This document shows, piece by piece, positions 1 through 8,541 of a DNA stretch of 22,497 bases. The stretch comes from Bacteroidota bacterium (GTDB taxonomy: Bacteria; Bacteroidota; Bacteroidia; Bacteroidales; Paludibacteraceae): the NCBI GenBank assembly GCA_022709605.1, contig JAKLIM010000009.1:1-22497 (forward strand). Reading direction: 5' to 3'. The position numbers and the translations under genes were made by a program. Each line of letters opens with the position of its first letter. Within the stretch, counting starts at the first letter, position 1. Under the pieces are notes generated by a model. The model made no database searches and had not been told where the DNA came from. It worked only from the letters and a program-made list of their open reading frames with translations.

Positions 1-71
1 GGCTGAATTAGATATCAAATAGTAAGGTTAAAAAGTTATTCAATATTAAAAATCCCCCTTTAGTGGGTTAG

Positions 72-2525
72 ATGGCAATTATGTTTGAAATAAAAGATGA
101 AAATTTCGTATTAGATGGTAAAAAAGTTTTTTTGAATTCGGGTGAAATTCATTATTTCAGAATAAAAAAAGAACTTTGGGATGAGCATTTAAAATTGGCT
201 AAGGAAGCCGGTTTAACTACGGTAAGTACGTATGTACCATGGGCATGGCACGAACCGGAAGAAGGTCAATTTGATTTTGACGGACATAGCTGTGCTGAAC
301 GCGATTTGTTGGGTTGGATCAGGAAATGCAAAGAGCACGATTTGTTTTGTGTACTCAAACCAGGTCCTTTTATCTTAGCAGAATATCGCGGTGCAGGTTT
401 ACCCGATTGGTTTTTAGATAAATATGTTCCTGAAGTAAAAATGCACAACAGCAAAGGTGAACCTCTCAGCGGCGATGGTGTAAGCTTGTTTCATCCGACT
501 TATTTGGAGAAAGTTCAGTGTTGGTACAATCAAATAATGCCATTAATAGCTTTACAGGAGTACGGAAAAGGTGGTCCGGTGATTTTGATGCAAATTTGTA
601 ACGAAATTGGCGTATTCTCATGGTTAGCACATCAGGCCGATTACAATGAAGAAACCCGGATAAGATTTATTGCGTATCTGAACGAAAAAAACAGCGATAT
701 AAACCATTGGAATAATAATTGGGAAACAAATTACCTGACTTTTGAAGATATTCAGCTTCCTCCCGATGGACGAGAACCATACAAATCGGTTTCCGATAGA
801 GGCAGAGATTATGAATGGACGATGTTTTGGAGGCGATATTATGCCGATTATTTGAAAATGTTGACAAAAATGGCACGTGATTTAGGTGTTACGTTGCCGT
901 TTTATCATAATCTTCCGGGTTGGATTTACGGCAATGGCTATGAGTTTCCGGTGAATATTACCATGTACGAAGATTTGTTTGGTGACCGCAGCGACATAAT
1001 TTTTGGCGTGGACCATATTCCGGAGTTTATGTCGTACCGCAACCTGCACGACGACCGAATTATCAACGATATTACCAATGCCATGCAGGGAAATAAACCA
1101 CTGTTTGCTGCTGAATTTCAATGTGGTTCGCGCGAATATCACGTAGTCCCTAATCCTTTGGAAATGGAACTTTTCTACAAGGCAAGTGTGGCAAACGGAC
1201 TTACGGGTTGGAATTATTATATGTTTTCGCAGGGAAGAAACCCCGAAAGAAAAGGGTACAGCGGCTCCACTTTTTATTGGTTTAATCCGCTGACTCCCGA
1301 AGCCGAAAAAACATCAGCATATCCATTGGTGCAACGCATGAGTAAAATAATCAAAACTTCTGAAAACATTATTTTAAATGCAAAACGTATTGCAGAAGTT
1401 GGTGTGTTATTTTATCCGCCCTATTATGCCACCGAGCTCGAAAGACCTGTGGATGCAGCGAGTGAGCTGATTTTCAACTTTTCAGCCATTCGCAGAGGAG
1501 CTTATTTCGATGGATTGCTGAAAGCCTTGCAGGTGTTGAACGTGGATTACGATATGTTGGATTTGAATAAATCTGCTTCTGGTTGGACGAAATATAAACA
1601 AATTTGGGTATTCAGTACTGATGAAATGAACGCACCGGAGCAACAAAAAATCGTTGATTACCTCAAAATCGGTGGGAATATTGTTCTTTATCCCAATATG
1701 CCTGTTCGCGAAATGAACGGAGCGCCTTGTACCATTATTCGTGATGCTGTGGGTGTGAAACCGGTAGGAACAGATGCATTTGATTCGGCATTGATTGATG
1801 TGCTTGGATTAAAAGATATTAAATGCGCCAATCCGCAGATGGTTTATAATGCTGACGATTTAATAGACGCCGAAATTATTTCCCGAAATATCAGAGGAAA
1901 AATTGTTGGTTTCAGCAAAAAAATCGGAAACGGAACATTTTCACACATTGGAACCTGGTGGGGATTTGATACTGAAGCACATAAAGATGTGTATAAAAAA
2001 TTACTTAAACTTTCGGATGCCAACTTATACAAAGCTGAATCGGATAATTATTTTGTAAATGTGCGTGAACGCTTTACAACTGAGGGCGATGCCATGTTAT
2101 TTGTAGGCAATTATTATAACGAAGAGCATTCCGTATCAATTACTTACACGCATCCTGCTACGGGTGAAATGGTGAAAATGCCTATCAGTGCAGAAAAGAT
2201 GGAAATGCCAAATTTGTATGCAATTTTATGCCCGATAGGATTAAAATTGAGCGAAAACATTCAACTTTTACATACAACTTCGGATGTGTTGAATGTTGAA
2301 AAATCAGGAAATGAGTGGATAATTCAACTTTTTGGTCACCGCGATTTGTTGGGAGAATTTGTGTTGGAAGGCGATGGAATTCAAGACATTAGTTTGGTGT
2401 ATAGTGATGAAATTTTAACTCAATTCAACTTTGTGGAAAATAAATTGCTTGTTACCTATAAACATTTACATAAAAAAGATTTTAAATTGAAAATTGTCGG
2501 AAAAAATAATTCAGATTTCAAATGA
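72..2525 (+). CDS. GH35-family enzyme, probably acting on beta-1,2-glucooligosaccharides (would be auto-annotated beta-galactosidase)
   Basis: The N-terminal two fifths is a GH35 TIM barrel: NSGEIHYFRI near residue 22, YVPWAWHEPEEG near 55, KPGPFILAEYRGAGLPDW near 96. The expected catalytic pair is visible: acid/base Glu178 in CNEIG and nucleophile Glu348 in AAEFQCG. The rest looks like the beta-rich C-terminal domains usual in long GH35 proteins. There is no signal peptide, so it should be cytoplasmic. Most characterised GH35 enzymes are beta-galactosidases, but a GH35 protein of Ignavibacterium album (IALB_1185), encoded beside endo-beta-1,2-glucanase homologues, was shown to be a beta-1,2-glucosyltransferase. 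Here the gene overlaps a GH94 phosphorylase by ATGA in a beta-1,2-glucan locus, so I infer that type of activity. An in-frame ATG at 81 is an equally possible start, as neither has a clear ribosome binding site. GH35 membership is sure; substrate is inferred. Confidence 0.85.
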   Translation: MAIMFEIKDENFVLDGKKVFLNSGEIHYFRIKKELWDEHLKLAKEAGLTTVSTYVPWAWHEPEEGQFDFDGHSCAERDLLGWIRKCKEHDLFCVLKPGPFILAEYRGAGLPDWFLDKYVPEVKMHNSKGEPLSGDGVSLFHPTYLEKVQCWYNQIMPLIALQEYGKGGPVILMQICNEIGVFSWLAHQADYNEETRIRFIAYLNEKNSDINHWNNNWETNYLTFEDIQLPPDGREPYKSVSDRGRDYEWTMFWRRYYADYLKMLTKMARDLGVTLPFYHNLPGWIYGNGYEFPVNITMYEDLFGDRSDIIFGVDHIPEFMSYRNLHDDRIINDITNAMQGNKPLFAAEFQCGSREYHVVPNPLEMELFYKASVANGLTGWNYYMFSQGRNPERKGYSGSTFYWFNPLTPEAEKTSAYPLVQRMSKIIKTSENIILNAKRIAEVGVLFYPPYYATELERPVDAASELIFNFSAIRRGAYFDGLLKALQVLNVDYDMLDLNKSASGWTKYKQIWVFSTDEMNAPEQQKIVDYLKIGGNIVLYPNMPVREMNGAPCTIIRDAVGVKPVGTDAFDSALIDVLGLKDIKCANPQMVYNADDLIDAEIISRNIRGKIVGFSKKIGNGTFSHIGTWWGFDTEAHKDVYKKLLKLSDANLYKAESDNYFVNVRERFTTEGDAMLFVGNYYNEEHSVSITYTHPATGEMVKMPISAEKMEMPNLYAILCPIGLKLSENIQLLHTTSDVLNVEKSGNEWIIQLFGHRDLLGEFVLEGDGIQDISLVYSDEILTQFNFVENKLLVTYKHLHKKDFKLKIVGKNNSDFK

Positions 2526-5500
2526 AACTAACAAATGCTAACGGATTAACATTCAGTTTCTTAGGAAACGGAAATGTTCAAAATATCGACACGGATAAAA
2601 TCAGAGTCAATTTAAAATCGGGCAATCTTTTTGCACAACCCGGAACACAAATTTTTTTACGCAGCCTGAGTGAAAATAATATTGAGTTTACATCTTTATT
2701 GGGAAAAGGAAATGAAATAACTTTTTCGGATAATCATTTTTTCTCAAAAGGAGTGTGGAAAGGATTGGAATATATATGTTCGCTTCAACTATCTGAAAAA
2801 AGTTGTTCCTGGCAATGGAAAATCGATGTTACCAATAAATCGGCTGAAAATGTGGAGTTGGATGTGGTTTTGATGCAGGAAGTTGGCTTAAAAAACCTAA
2901 ACGATGGTTTAGTAAACGAATATTATGTGGCGCAATACCTGGAACGAATGCTTTTGGACGATCCAAAACACGGAACTGTAGCAGTTTGCCGTCAAAACAC
3001 AAAAGAAGCCACCGGTTATCCCTGGTTGATGATGGCAAGTTCAGGAAATGCCGTTTCAGGTTTAACCGACGGGATGCAGTTTTATGGAAATTCCTATCGC
3101 GCAACTGCAATTCCCGAAGGATTGTTTCAGCCGGAACTTGGTGGAAACTGTGCAGGCGAATCGCCAATTATTGCTTTGCAGGAAAAACCTTTTGAATTAC
3201 AAAGCAATGAAAATAAAACCGTTACATTTGTTTCTACTTATGTTTCAAATCATACTGAAGCTACTTCCGATAAGGATCTGGCAATTTTAAATGAAGTAAT
3301 TGGTGAATTTTCAGAAACAAAATATCCGGCACAAAAAAACCTGACAAAAACTAAACAGAATTTATTTGAAATTGCACCGCTTTTTCCTTCTGCCGATTTG
3401 ACCGAAACTGAAATAGAACAATATTTTGGCAAGGAAATCAGATTGAAAGAACAAAAAGAGCATCAAATCTTATCATTCTTTGCTGCTGATAACAAACATG
3501 TGATTTTAAAGGCAAAAGAAATGTTGGTTGACAGACCTCATGCACACATTATGCAGGCTAATTTGGCTGATGTTCCTACCGAAGAAACACTTTCGACCAC
3601 TTGTTTTGCTACGGGAGTTTTCAACTCGCATATTTCGCAGGGAAACACCAATTTCAATGTGTTTTTATCCATTAATACCAGTCAGTTTAATGCTAATTTA
3701 AATTCAGGTCAACGAATTTTTGTAGAAATTGATGGCGATTTTTACTTGCTGGGCATTCCTTCCGCCTTCGAAATGGGCTTAAATTCATGTCGTTGGATTT
3801 ACAAATGGAATGAAACTATTTTGGAAGTAAAAACAGAAACCTATATCAAATCGCCGGTTGTTCAATTGACATTCAATGTATTAAGTGGAAAAAAAGTCCG
3901 GCTCATTCTTACACACGACTTCGATAAAGTAAATACATGGAATTTAGCTCAACTTGGTAGCGGAGAGTTTGAAGCAAAACCTACGCCGGATTCAATGATT
4001 TCTGAAAAATTCCCACAAGCGGATTTCAGAATTATTGTTGAAAATCCGGAAGGATTGAAAAATTCTATTCAGAATCAATTTTCGTATGGACTGGACGATT
4101 TATTTGTGATGGAAACTGCCCCGACTTCACACTTTAAAATGAGTTTTGTTGGTGAAGTAAAAGAAAGATTTAATATTGAGAACATTAAAAACGAAGATTT
4201 AAATTATTCAGGAACACGATTTTGGACTGAGTTAAGCAATCAATTTAAATTGCAATCTTCCGGGAAAGATATTGTTGCCATCAACGAAATTTTGCCCTGG
4301 TACGGCATGAATGCCATCACGCATTATCTTACCCCTTATGGCCTGGAACAATTCAGTGGAGCAGCCTGGGGAACACGTGATGTGTCGCAGGGACCGATTG
4401 AATTTTTGCTTTCACTCGAAAAGTTTGAAGCTGCCCGCAAAGTGTTATTGACCATTTTTGCCAACCAAAATCCGGTTGGAGATTGGCCTCAGTGGTGGAT
4501 GTTCGATAGTTACAGCCACATCCGCGCCGGCGATTGCCATGGAGATGTGTATTATTGGGTGATCATCTCGTTGGCAAGTTATGTGAAAGTAACCGGTGAT
4601 GTAAAGGTTTTGGATGAAAAAGTGCCTTACTTTGGTGGAACTGATCTCTTCTCTGTGAACGAACATGTTGAACTTTTAATCAAAATGATTGAAGATTCGT
4701 ACGTTGGTGAAACAGCTTTAGTTCCTTTCGGTGGAGGCGATTGGAACGATTCACTACAACCAAAAAACGAAGAGTTGGCGAAGCGATTAATCTCGAGCTG
4801 GACGGTTGAAATGAATTATCAGGCATTCAGCGATTATGTGGAAGTGTACGAAAAAGCCGGAAATTTGCAACGAGCCAATGAATTGAGTGAAGTTGTAAAG
4901 AAAATTAAAGCTGATTTCAATCAATATTTAGTGAAGGACAATGTGGTGGCAGGTTATGGATATGTGGAAGATGATGGAAAAATTAGTGTTTTACTTCATC
5001 CAACAGATACGCGTACCGGTATTAAATACAGCCTGTTACCCATGGATCGTGGAATTTTGAGCGGAATTTTCACAAAAGAGCAGGCGGAATTTCATCAAAT
5101 TATAATTGATAAACACTTAAAAGGACCCGATGGTGCACGATTAATGGATAAACCCTTAAAATACAAGGGAGGTATTCAGGAAATTTTCCAGCGTGCGGAA
5201 AGCAGTACATTCTTTGGACGCGAAATCGGTTTAATGTATATCCACGAACACATTCGTTATGCTGAATCGCAAGCTGTTTTAGGAAAAGCCGATGAATTTG
5301 TAAAAGCATTGCGACAGGCAATACCTGTAAATTACAAAGACATTGTTCCGAATAGTAACTTGCGTCAGGCCAACTGTTATTATTCAAGCAGCGATGTAAC
5401 GTTTAAAACCCGGTACGAAGCGGATGAAAAATACTATGATATTATTACGGGAAAAATGCGTGTTGATGGTGGTTGGCGGGTTTACTCAAGTGGACCCGGA

Positions 5501-5812
5501 ATTTATGTGAGCTTGATTATCAAAAAGTTAATCGGGTTTCGTGCATTCAATGATTATGTGGTCATCGATCCGGTACTTACAAATGATATGGACAATCTGA
5601 AAGCATCGTTTAAGTTTAAAGGCTTTAATTTACATTGGAACTTCATGGTAAAATCAGGAAATTATACACCAAAAAACATTATTGTAAATGGAATAAAAAT
5701 TCCTTACGAAATGGAAACTAATCCATATAGAACTGGTGGTGTCATCATTCAAATGATAAAGTTCTTAAGCTTTTTGAAATCAGGTGACAATGAAATAATT
5801 GTAATGATTTAA
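2522..5812 (+). CDS. GH94 glycoside phosphorylase, probable 1,2-beta-oligoglucan phosphorylase
   Basis: At 1096 residues this matches the unusual length of 1,2-beta-oligoglucan phosphorylases (about 1,090-1,110) and exceeds cellobiose phosphorylases (about 800). The long N-terminal half looks beta-sandwich-like; the (alpha/alpha)6 barrel runs from about 560 to 980. GH94 signatures seen: YGMNAITHYLTPYGLEQFSG leading to R619-D620-V-S-Q623, GDWPQWWMFD, HGDVYYW, GGGDWND with Asp743 as the probable general acid, and GGWRVYSSGPG near 995, which fits the phosphate-side loop. The family reversibly phosphorolyses beta-1,2-glucooligosaccharides to glucose 1-phosphate and a chain one unit shorter. No signal peptide is present, so it is cytoplasmic, where it can use inorganic phosphate. 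The start codon sits inside the end of the GH35 gene (ATGA), which implies translational coupling. GH94 is certain; beta-1,2 specificity rests on length, general similarity and the neighbours. Cellobiose or laminaribiose phosphorylase is less likely. Confidence 0.88.
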   Translation: MKLTNANGLTFSFLGNGNVQNIDTDKIRVNLKSGNLFAQPGTQIFLRSLSENNIEFTSLLGKGNEITFSDNHFFSKGVWKGLEYICSLQLSEKSCSWQWKIDVTNKSAENVELDVVLMQEVGLKNLNDGLVNEYYVAQYLERMLLDDPKHGTVAVCRQNTKEATGYPWLMMASSGNAVSGLTDGMQFYGNSYRATAIPEGLFQPELGGNCAGESPIIALQEKPFELQSNENKTVTFVSTYVSNHTEATSDKDLAILNEVIGEFSETKYPAQKNLTKTKQNLFEIAPLFPSADLTETEIEQYFGKEIRLKEQKEHQILSFFAADNKHVILKAKEMLVDRPHAHIMQANLADVPTEETLSTTCFATGVFNSHISQGNTNFNVFLSINTSQFNANLNSGQRIFVEIDGDFYLLGIPSAFEMGLNSCRWIYKWNETILEVKTETYIKSPVVQLTFNVLSGKKVRLILTHDFDKVNTWNLAQLGSGEFEAKPTPDSMISEKFPQADFRIIVENPEGLKNSIQNQFSYGLDDLFVMETAPTSHFKMSFVGEVKERFNIENIKNEDLNYSGTRFWTELSNQFKLQSSGKDIVAINEILPWYGMNAITHYLTPYGLEQFSGAAWGTRDVSQGPIEFLLSLEKFEAARKVLLTIFANQNPVGDWPQWWMFDSYSHIRAGDCHGDVYYWVIISLASYVKVTGDVKVLDEKVPYFGGTDLFSVNEHVELLIKMIEDSYVGETALVPFGGGDWNDSLQPKNEELAKRLISSWTVEMNYQAFSDYVEVYEKAGNLQRANELSEVVKKIKADFNQYLVKDNVVAGYGYVEDDGKISVLLHPTDTRTGIKYSLLPMDRGILSGIFTKEQAEFHQIIIDKHLKGPDGARLMDKPLKYKGGIQEIFQRAESSTFFGREIGLMYIHEHIRYAESQAVLGKADEFVKALRQAIPVNYKDIVPNSNLRQANCYYSSSDVTFKTRYEADEKYYDIITGKMRVDGGWRVYSSGPGIYVSLIIKKLIGFRAFNDYVVIDPVLTNDMDNLKASFKFKGFNLHWNFMVKSGNYTPKNIIVNGIKIPYEMETNPYRTGGVIIQMIKFLSFLKSGDNEIIVMI

Positions 5813-5890
5813 TTGTAGAAAAATCAGGTTCTTTATGCAAAAATATCAATGTATTTATAGTCTGATTTTAAAAAATATTATTAAACAAAG

Positions 5891-5924
5891 TTGATGTATA
5901 TAATGTTATATATCAATATATTGA
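5891..5924. promoter_or_regulatory. Overlapping palindromes, possible operator upstream of the GH3 gene
   Basis: TTGATGTATA (5891-5900) and TATATATCAA (5907-5916) form a 10-bp inverted repeat with a 6-nt spacer and one G-T pair. A perfect 12-bp palindrome, TCAATATATTGA (5913-5924), shares the middle half-site. No T-run follows, so this does not look like a terminator. It lies about 75 bp upstream of the proposed -33 box of the GH3 gene. The region is very AT-rich, so chance palindromes are possible. A weaker pairing, AAAATCAG (5820-5827) with CTGATTTT (5862-5869), lies just after the GH94 stop and could serve as a poor terminator. Confidence 0.3.
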
Positions 5925-5942
5925 CACTAAATAATTTCTTTT

Positions 5943-5981
5943 GTAGGGTTATAATAGGGTATCCCTTTTTTAAGTAGGGTT
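5943..5981 (+). repeat. Direct repeat GTAGGGTT, two copies 31 bp apart
   Basis: GTAGGGTT occurs at 5943-5950 and 5974-5981, a centre-to-centre distance of 31 bp (about three helical turns), directly upstream of the proposed GH3 promoter. The second copy is preceded by ATCCC (5961-5965). A similar ATCCC...AGTGGGTT arrangement lies at 52-69, just before the GH35 start codon. This is an arrangement an activator or repressor dimer could read, but no regulator is in the window to match it. Confidence 0.25.
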
Positions 5982-5998
5982 CTTAATGGGGCTAATAA

Positions 5999-6030
5999 TT
6001 TGTTCAAACTTATAATTAACACTTTCTTTG
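5999..6030 (+). promoter_or_regulatory. Bacteroidota-type promoter candidate for the GH3 gene
   Basis: A -33 box TTTG (5999-6002), a 20-bp spacer and TTTCTTTG (6023-6030) fit the Bacteroidota consensus TTTG-N19-21-TAnnTTTG with one mismatch in the -7 box (T for A). Transcription would begin near 6036-6040, giving a leader of roughly 12-15 nt before the ATG at 6051. This short distance also argues against the upstream in-frame TTG at 6000 as the translation start, since it falls inside the -33 box. Confidence 0.55.
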
Positions 6031-6050
6031 CAGAGTTAAATCTGATAGTA

Positions 6051-8270
6051 ATGAAAAAAAATCTTCTAATATTGATTTCAATTGTTCTGATTTTTTCTAG
6101 TTTCAAAAAATCGAACGTAGATGAACAACCCGATCAGAGGGTTGATTCAGTTTTGCGTTTAATGACTATCGACGAAAAAATTGGTCAATTGGTATTGTAT
6201 TCGAGCAGTTGGGATATTACCGGTTCAACGATAAAAGAAGATTATATTGATGATATTAGAAAAGGTAAATGCGGAAACATATTTAATGCGCATACAGTTG
6301 CTTTTGTAAGCAAACTTCAAAAAATTGCCGTTGAAGAGTCACGCATGAAAATTCCTTTGCTATTTGGATACGATGTAATCCATGGTCATAAAACTATTTT
6401 CCCAATTTCGTTGGGCGAATCTGCTTCCTGGGATATGGAGGCTATTGAAAAAGGAGCACGCGTAGCTGCTATCGAATCAGCAGCATCGGGTTTAAACTGG
6501 ACTTTTGCCCCCATGTGCGATATTTCTGTCGAGCCGCGTTGGGGTCGTGTTTCGGAAGGTGCCGGTGAAGATCCGTTTTTAGGATCAAAAATAGCAGAAG
6601 CCCGCGTCCGTGGTTTTCAGGGCACGAACAATAATCTATCCGACTCGCTCACCATTCTTGCTTGCGTGAAGCATTTTGCAGCCTATGGAGCACCTCAAGC
6701 CGGTCGCGATTATAATACTGTGGACATGTCGAAACGTGTTTTTTTAGAAACTTATCTTCCTCCCTATAAAGCAGCAATTCACGCAGGTGCCATGAGTATC
6801 ATGACTTCCTTTAACGAATTAGATGGTGTTCCTTCTACCGGAAACAAATATTTACTCACAGATTTGCTTCGCAATGAATTGGGTTTCACTGGTTTTGTAG
6901 TTACTGATTATACGTCCATCAACGAAATGGTTAATCACGGTGTGGTTGCCAATGAAGATGAAGCCGGATTACTTGCAATAAAGGCAGGTGTTGATATGGA
7001 TATGCAAGGTGAAGTTTATTCAAAGTACTTGAAAAAGCAAGTAGAAAATGGATTGGTGGATGTGAAATTGATTGACGATGCCGTTCGCAGAGTGTTACGT
7101 GTGAAGTTTATGCTGGGATTATTTGATGATCCGTATAAATATTGCAATCCAACTCGCGAAAAAAGATTGATTTATGCACCCGAACATTTGAATGCAGCAT
7201 TGGATGTGGCCAAAAAGTCAATCGTATTACTTAAAAATGAAAACCAGGTTTTACCATTGAGAAAGGGCGAAAAAATAGCTGTTATTGGTGAATTAGCTGA
7301 TTCAAAACGTGATTTATTAGGCTCATGGAAAGCTGCAGGAGATTGGAAATTTATGAAGTCAATTTTGGACGAACTAAAAGAATACAACGGCGCACAAAAT
7401 GTGATCTATGCTGAGGGTTGTAAAAAAATGGGCGAGGACAGAAGTGGCTTTTCAAAAGCAATGGCTACAGCCCGCAAAGCAAGTAAAATAGTGCTGGTAA
7501 TTGGCGAAGATGCTGAATGGTCTGGCGAAGCTGCAAGCAGAACAAACATTAATATTCCGGGAGTTCAAACAGAATTGCTCAAACAATTGAAGACCCTGAA
7601 TAAACCGATTATTCTTGTTTTAATGAATGGTCGTCCACTTGTTTTATCCAAAGAAAATGAATTGGCTGACGCAATGTTAGAATCCTGGTTCCCGGGAACT
7701 ATGGGCGGAAAAGCCATTACCGAAGTGCTTTTTGGTGAATACAATCCCTCCGGAAAACTAACCATGACTTTCCCTCTGAATTTGGGTCAGGTTCCAATTT
7801 ATTATTATGCAAAAAATACCGGACGTCCTATTTATATCGAAAATCCGAAATATAAATCGCGCTATATTGATAGTCCAAACGATCCGCTTTTTCCATTCGG
7901 ATATGGATTAAGTTATACAACGTTTAAATATTCCGAAATTAAACTTTCGTCAAATGAACTTACAGATAAAGGCGAATTAAAAGCAAGCGTAACAGTGAAA
8001 AATACCGGAACTTATGATGGCGAAGAAGTGGTTCAATGTTATGTTCGTGATTTGGTGGGCAGTGTTACACGACCTGTAAAGGAACTCAAAGGTTTTGAAA
8101 AAATTGCATTAAAAGCCGGTGAAAGTAAAACGGTGACATTTACAATAACACCGGAAATGCTCGCTTTTCACAGGTTAGATATGAGTTATGGCACAGAACC
8201 GGGTGATTACAAACTATTTATCGGAGGAAATTCGAGAGATGTACAAGAAGCAAATTTTAAACTTAAATAA
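6051..8270 (+). CDS. Exported GH3 beta-glucosidase, probably acting on sophoro-oligosaccharides
   Basis: A GH3 enzyme of 739 residues with the usual order: N-terminal TIM barrel, alpha/beta sandwich, C-terminal fibronectin-III-like domain (about 630-739). Visible motifs are FAPMCDISVEPRWGR, CVKHFAAYG, nucleophile Asp286 in VVTDYTS, and acid/base Glu493 in WSGEAASR. FGYGLSYTTF marks the run-in to the C-terminal domain. GH3 beta-glucosidases remove glucose from non-reducing ends; BT_3567 of Bacteroides thetaiotaomicron, of the same general build, prefers sophorose and sophoro-oligosaccharides, and the neighbours here suggest the same substrate. The ATG at 6051 is chosen over the in-frame TTG at 6000 because it begins a signal peptide (MKKNLLILISIVLIFSS) and follows the promoter. 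Where a lipobox Cys would be expected (residue 18) there is Phe, so the protein is predicted to be soluble and periplasmic. GH3 is certain; linkage preference is inferred. Confidence 0.9.
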   Translation: MKKNLLILISIVLIFSSFKKSNVDEQPDQRVDSVLRLMTIDEKIGQLVLYSSSWDITGSTIKEDYIDDIRKGKCGNIFNAHTVAFVSKLQKIAVEESRMKIPLLFGYDVIHGHKTIFPISLGESASWDMEAIEKGARVAAIESAASGLNWTFAPMCDISVEPRWGRVSEGAGEDPFLGSKIAEARVRGFQGTNNNLSDSLTILACVKHFAAYGAPQAGRDYNTVDMSKRVFLETYLPPYKAAIHAGAMSIMTSFNELDGVPSTGNKYLLTDLLRNELGFTGFVVTDYTSINEMVNHGVVANEDEAGLLAIKAGVDMDMQGEVYSKYLKKQVENGLVDVKLIDDAVRRVLRVKFMLGLFDDPYKYCNPTREKRLIYAPEHLNAALDVAKKSIVLLKNENQVLPLRKGEKIAVIGELADSKRDLLGSWKAAGDWKFMKSILDELKEYNGAQNVIYAEGCKKMGEDRSGFSKAMATARKASKIVLVIGEDAEWSGEAASRTNINIPGVQTELLKQLKTLNKPIILVLMNGRPLVLSKENELADAMLESWFPGTMGGKAITEVLFGEYNPSGKLTMTFPLNLGQVPIYYYAKNTGRPIYIENPKYKSRYIDSPNDPLFPFGYGLSYTTFKYSEIKLSSNELTDKGELKASVTVKNTGTYDGEEVVQCYVRDLVGSVTRPVKELKGFEKIALKAGESKTVTFTITPEMLAFHRLDMSYGTEPGDYKLFIGGNSRDVQEANFKLK

Positions 8271-8307
8271 TAATAAAAATCAGAAAGAAAATTTCAAAAT
8301 ACGCAAC

Positions 8308-8376
8308 ATGAAAGAATTGATAAGAATTATTTTAAATTCAATATTTATTACTATGACTTTAACTGCACAGGAATAA
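8308..8376 (+). pseudogene. Signal-peptide stump of a lost gene
   Basis: The ATG at 8308 opens a frame of only 22 residues: start MKELIRI, a hydrophobic stretch, and end LTAQE immediately followed by TAA. This is a complete, normal-looking Sec signal peptide with its cleavage site and nothing after it. The frame stays open for about 100 bases past the stop, but the residues do not resemble a known domain. The DNA around the cleavage site (GCACAGGAA..AAATTG) resembles the same spot in the SusC-like gene downstream (GCACAGGAAAAATTG). The simplest reading is the 5' end of an exported-protein gene, perhaps a second SusC-like gene, whose body was deleted. A real 22-residue peptide is a less likely alternative. 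Confidence 0.45.
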
Positions 8377-8439
8377 ATTGTGGTAATAAGAGTTGTAAAT
8401 GTTTATAGACGTGTGAATTATATAAGATTTTTCAGATTT

Positions 8440-8476
8440 TTTGTAACAATCAACTATTTCAAAGTATTTATTTTTG
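8440..8476 (+). promoter_or_regulatory. Promoter candidate for the SusC-SusD-GH144 unit
   Basis: TATTTTTG (8469-8476) matches the Bacteroidota -7 consensus TAnnTTTG exactly. The nearest TTTG (8440-8443) is 25 bp upstream, longer than the usual 19-21 bp, so either the -33 box is degenerate or an activator assists. Transcription from here would leave a leader of about 60 nt before the SusC-like ATG at 8542. No ribosome binding site of the Shine-Dalgarno kind is visible, as is normal for this phylum. Confidence 0.4.
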
Positions 8477-8541
8477 TAATATAATACATAAACTTTAATC
8501 ATAAATTTAAAAATACAGAAACCGCTTTAAATCACTATATC

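Noticed and set aside
882..1142. Open frame of 86 codons on the - strand inside the GH35 gene (and similar antisense frames elsewhere, such as 2829-3167 and 19152-19520)
   Set aside because: They lie fully within well-supported genes and show no recognisable domain, start context or consistent composition; they are shadows of the coding strand.
6000..6050. In-frame TTG start giving 17 extra residues on the GH3 protein
   Set aside because: It overlaps the proposed -33 box and would place extra residues in front of a complete signal peptide; the ATG at 6051 is the better start.
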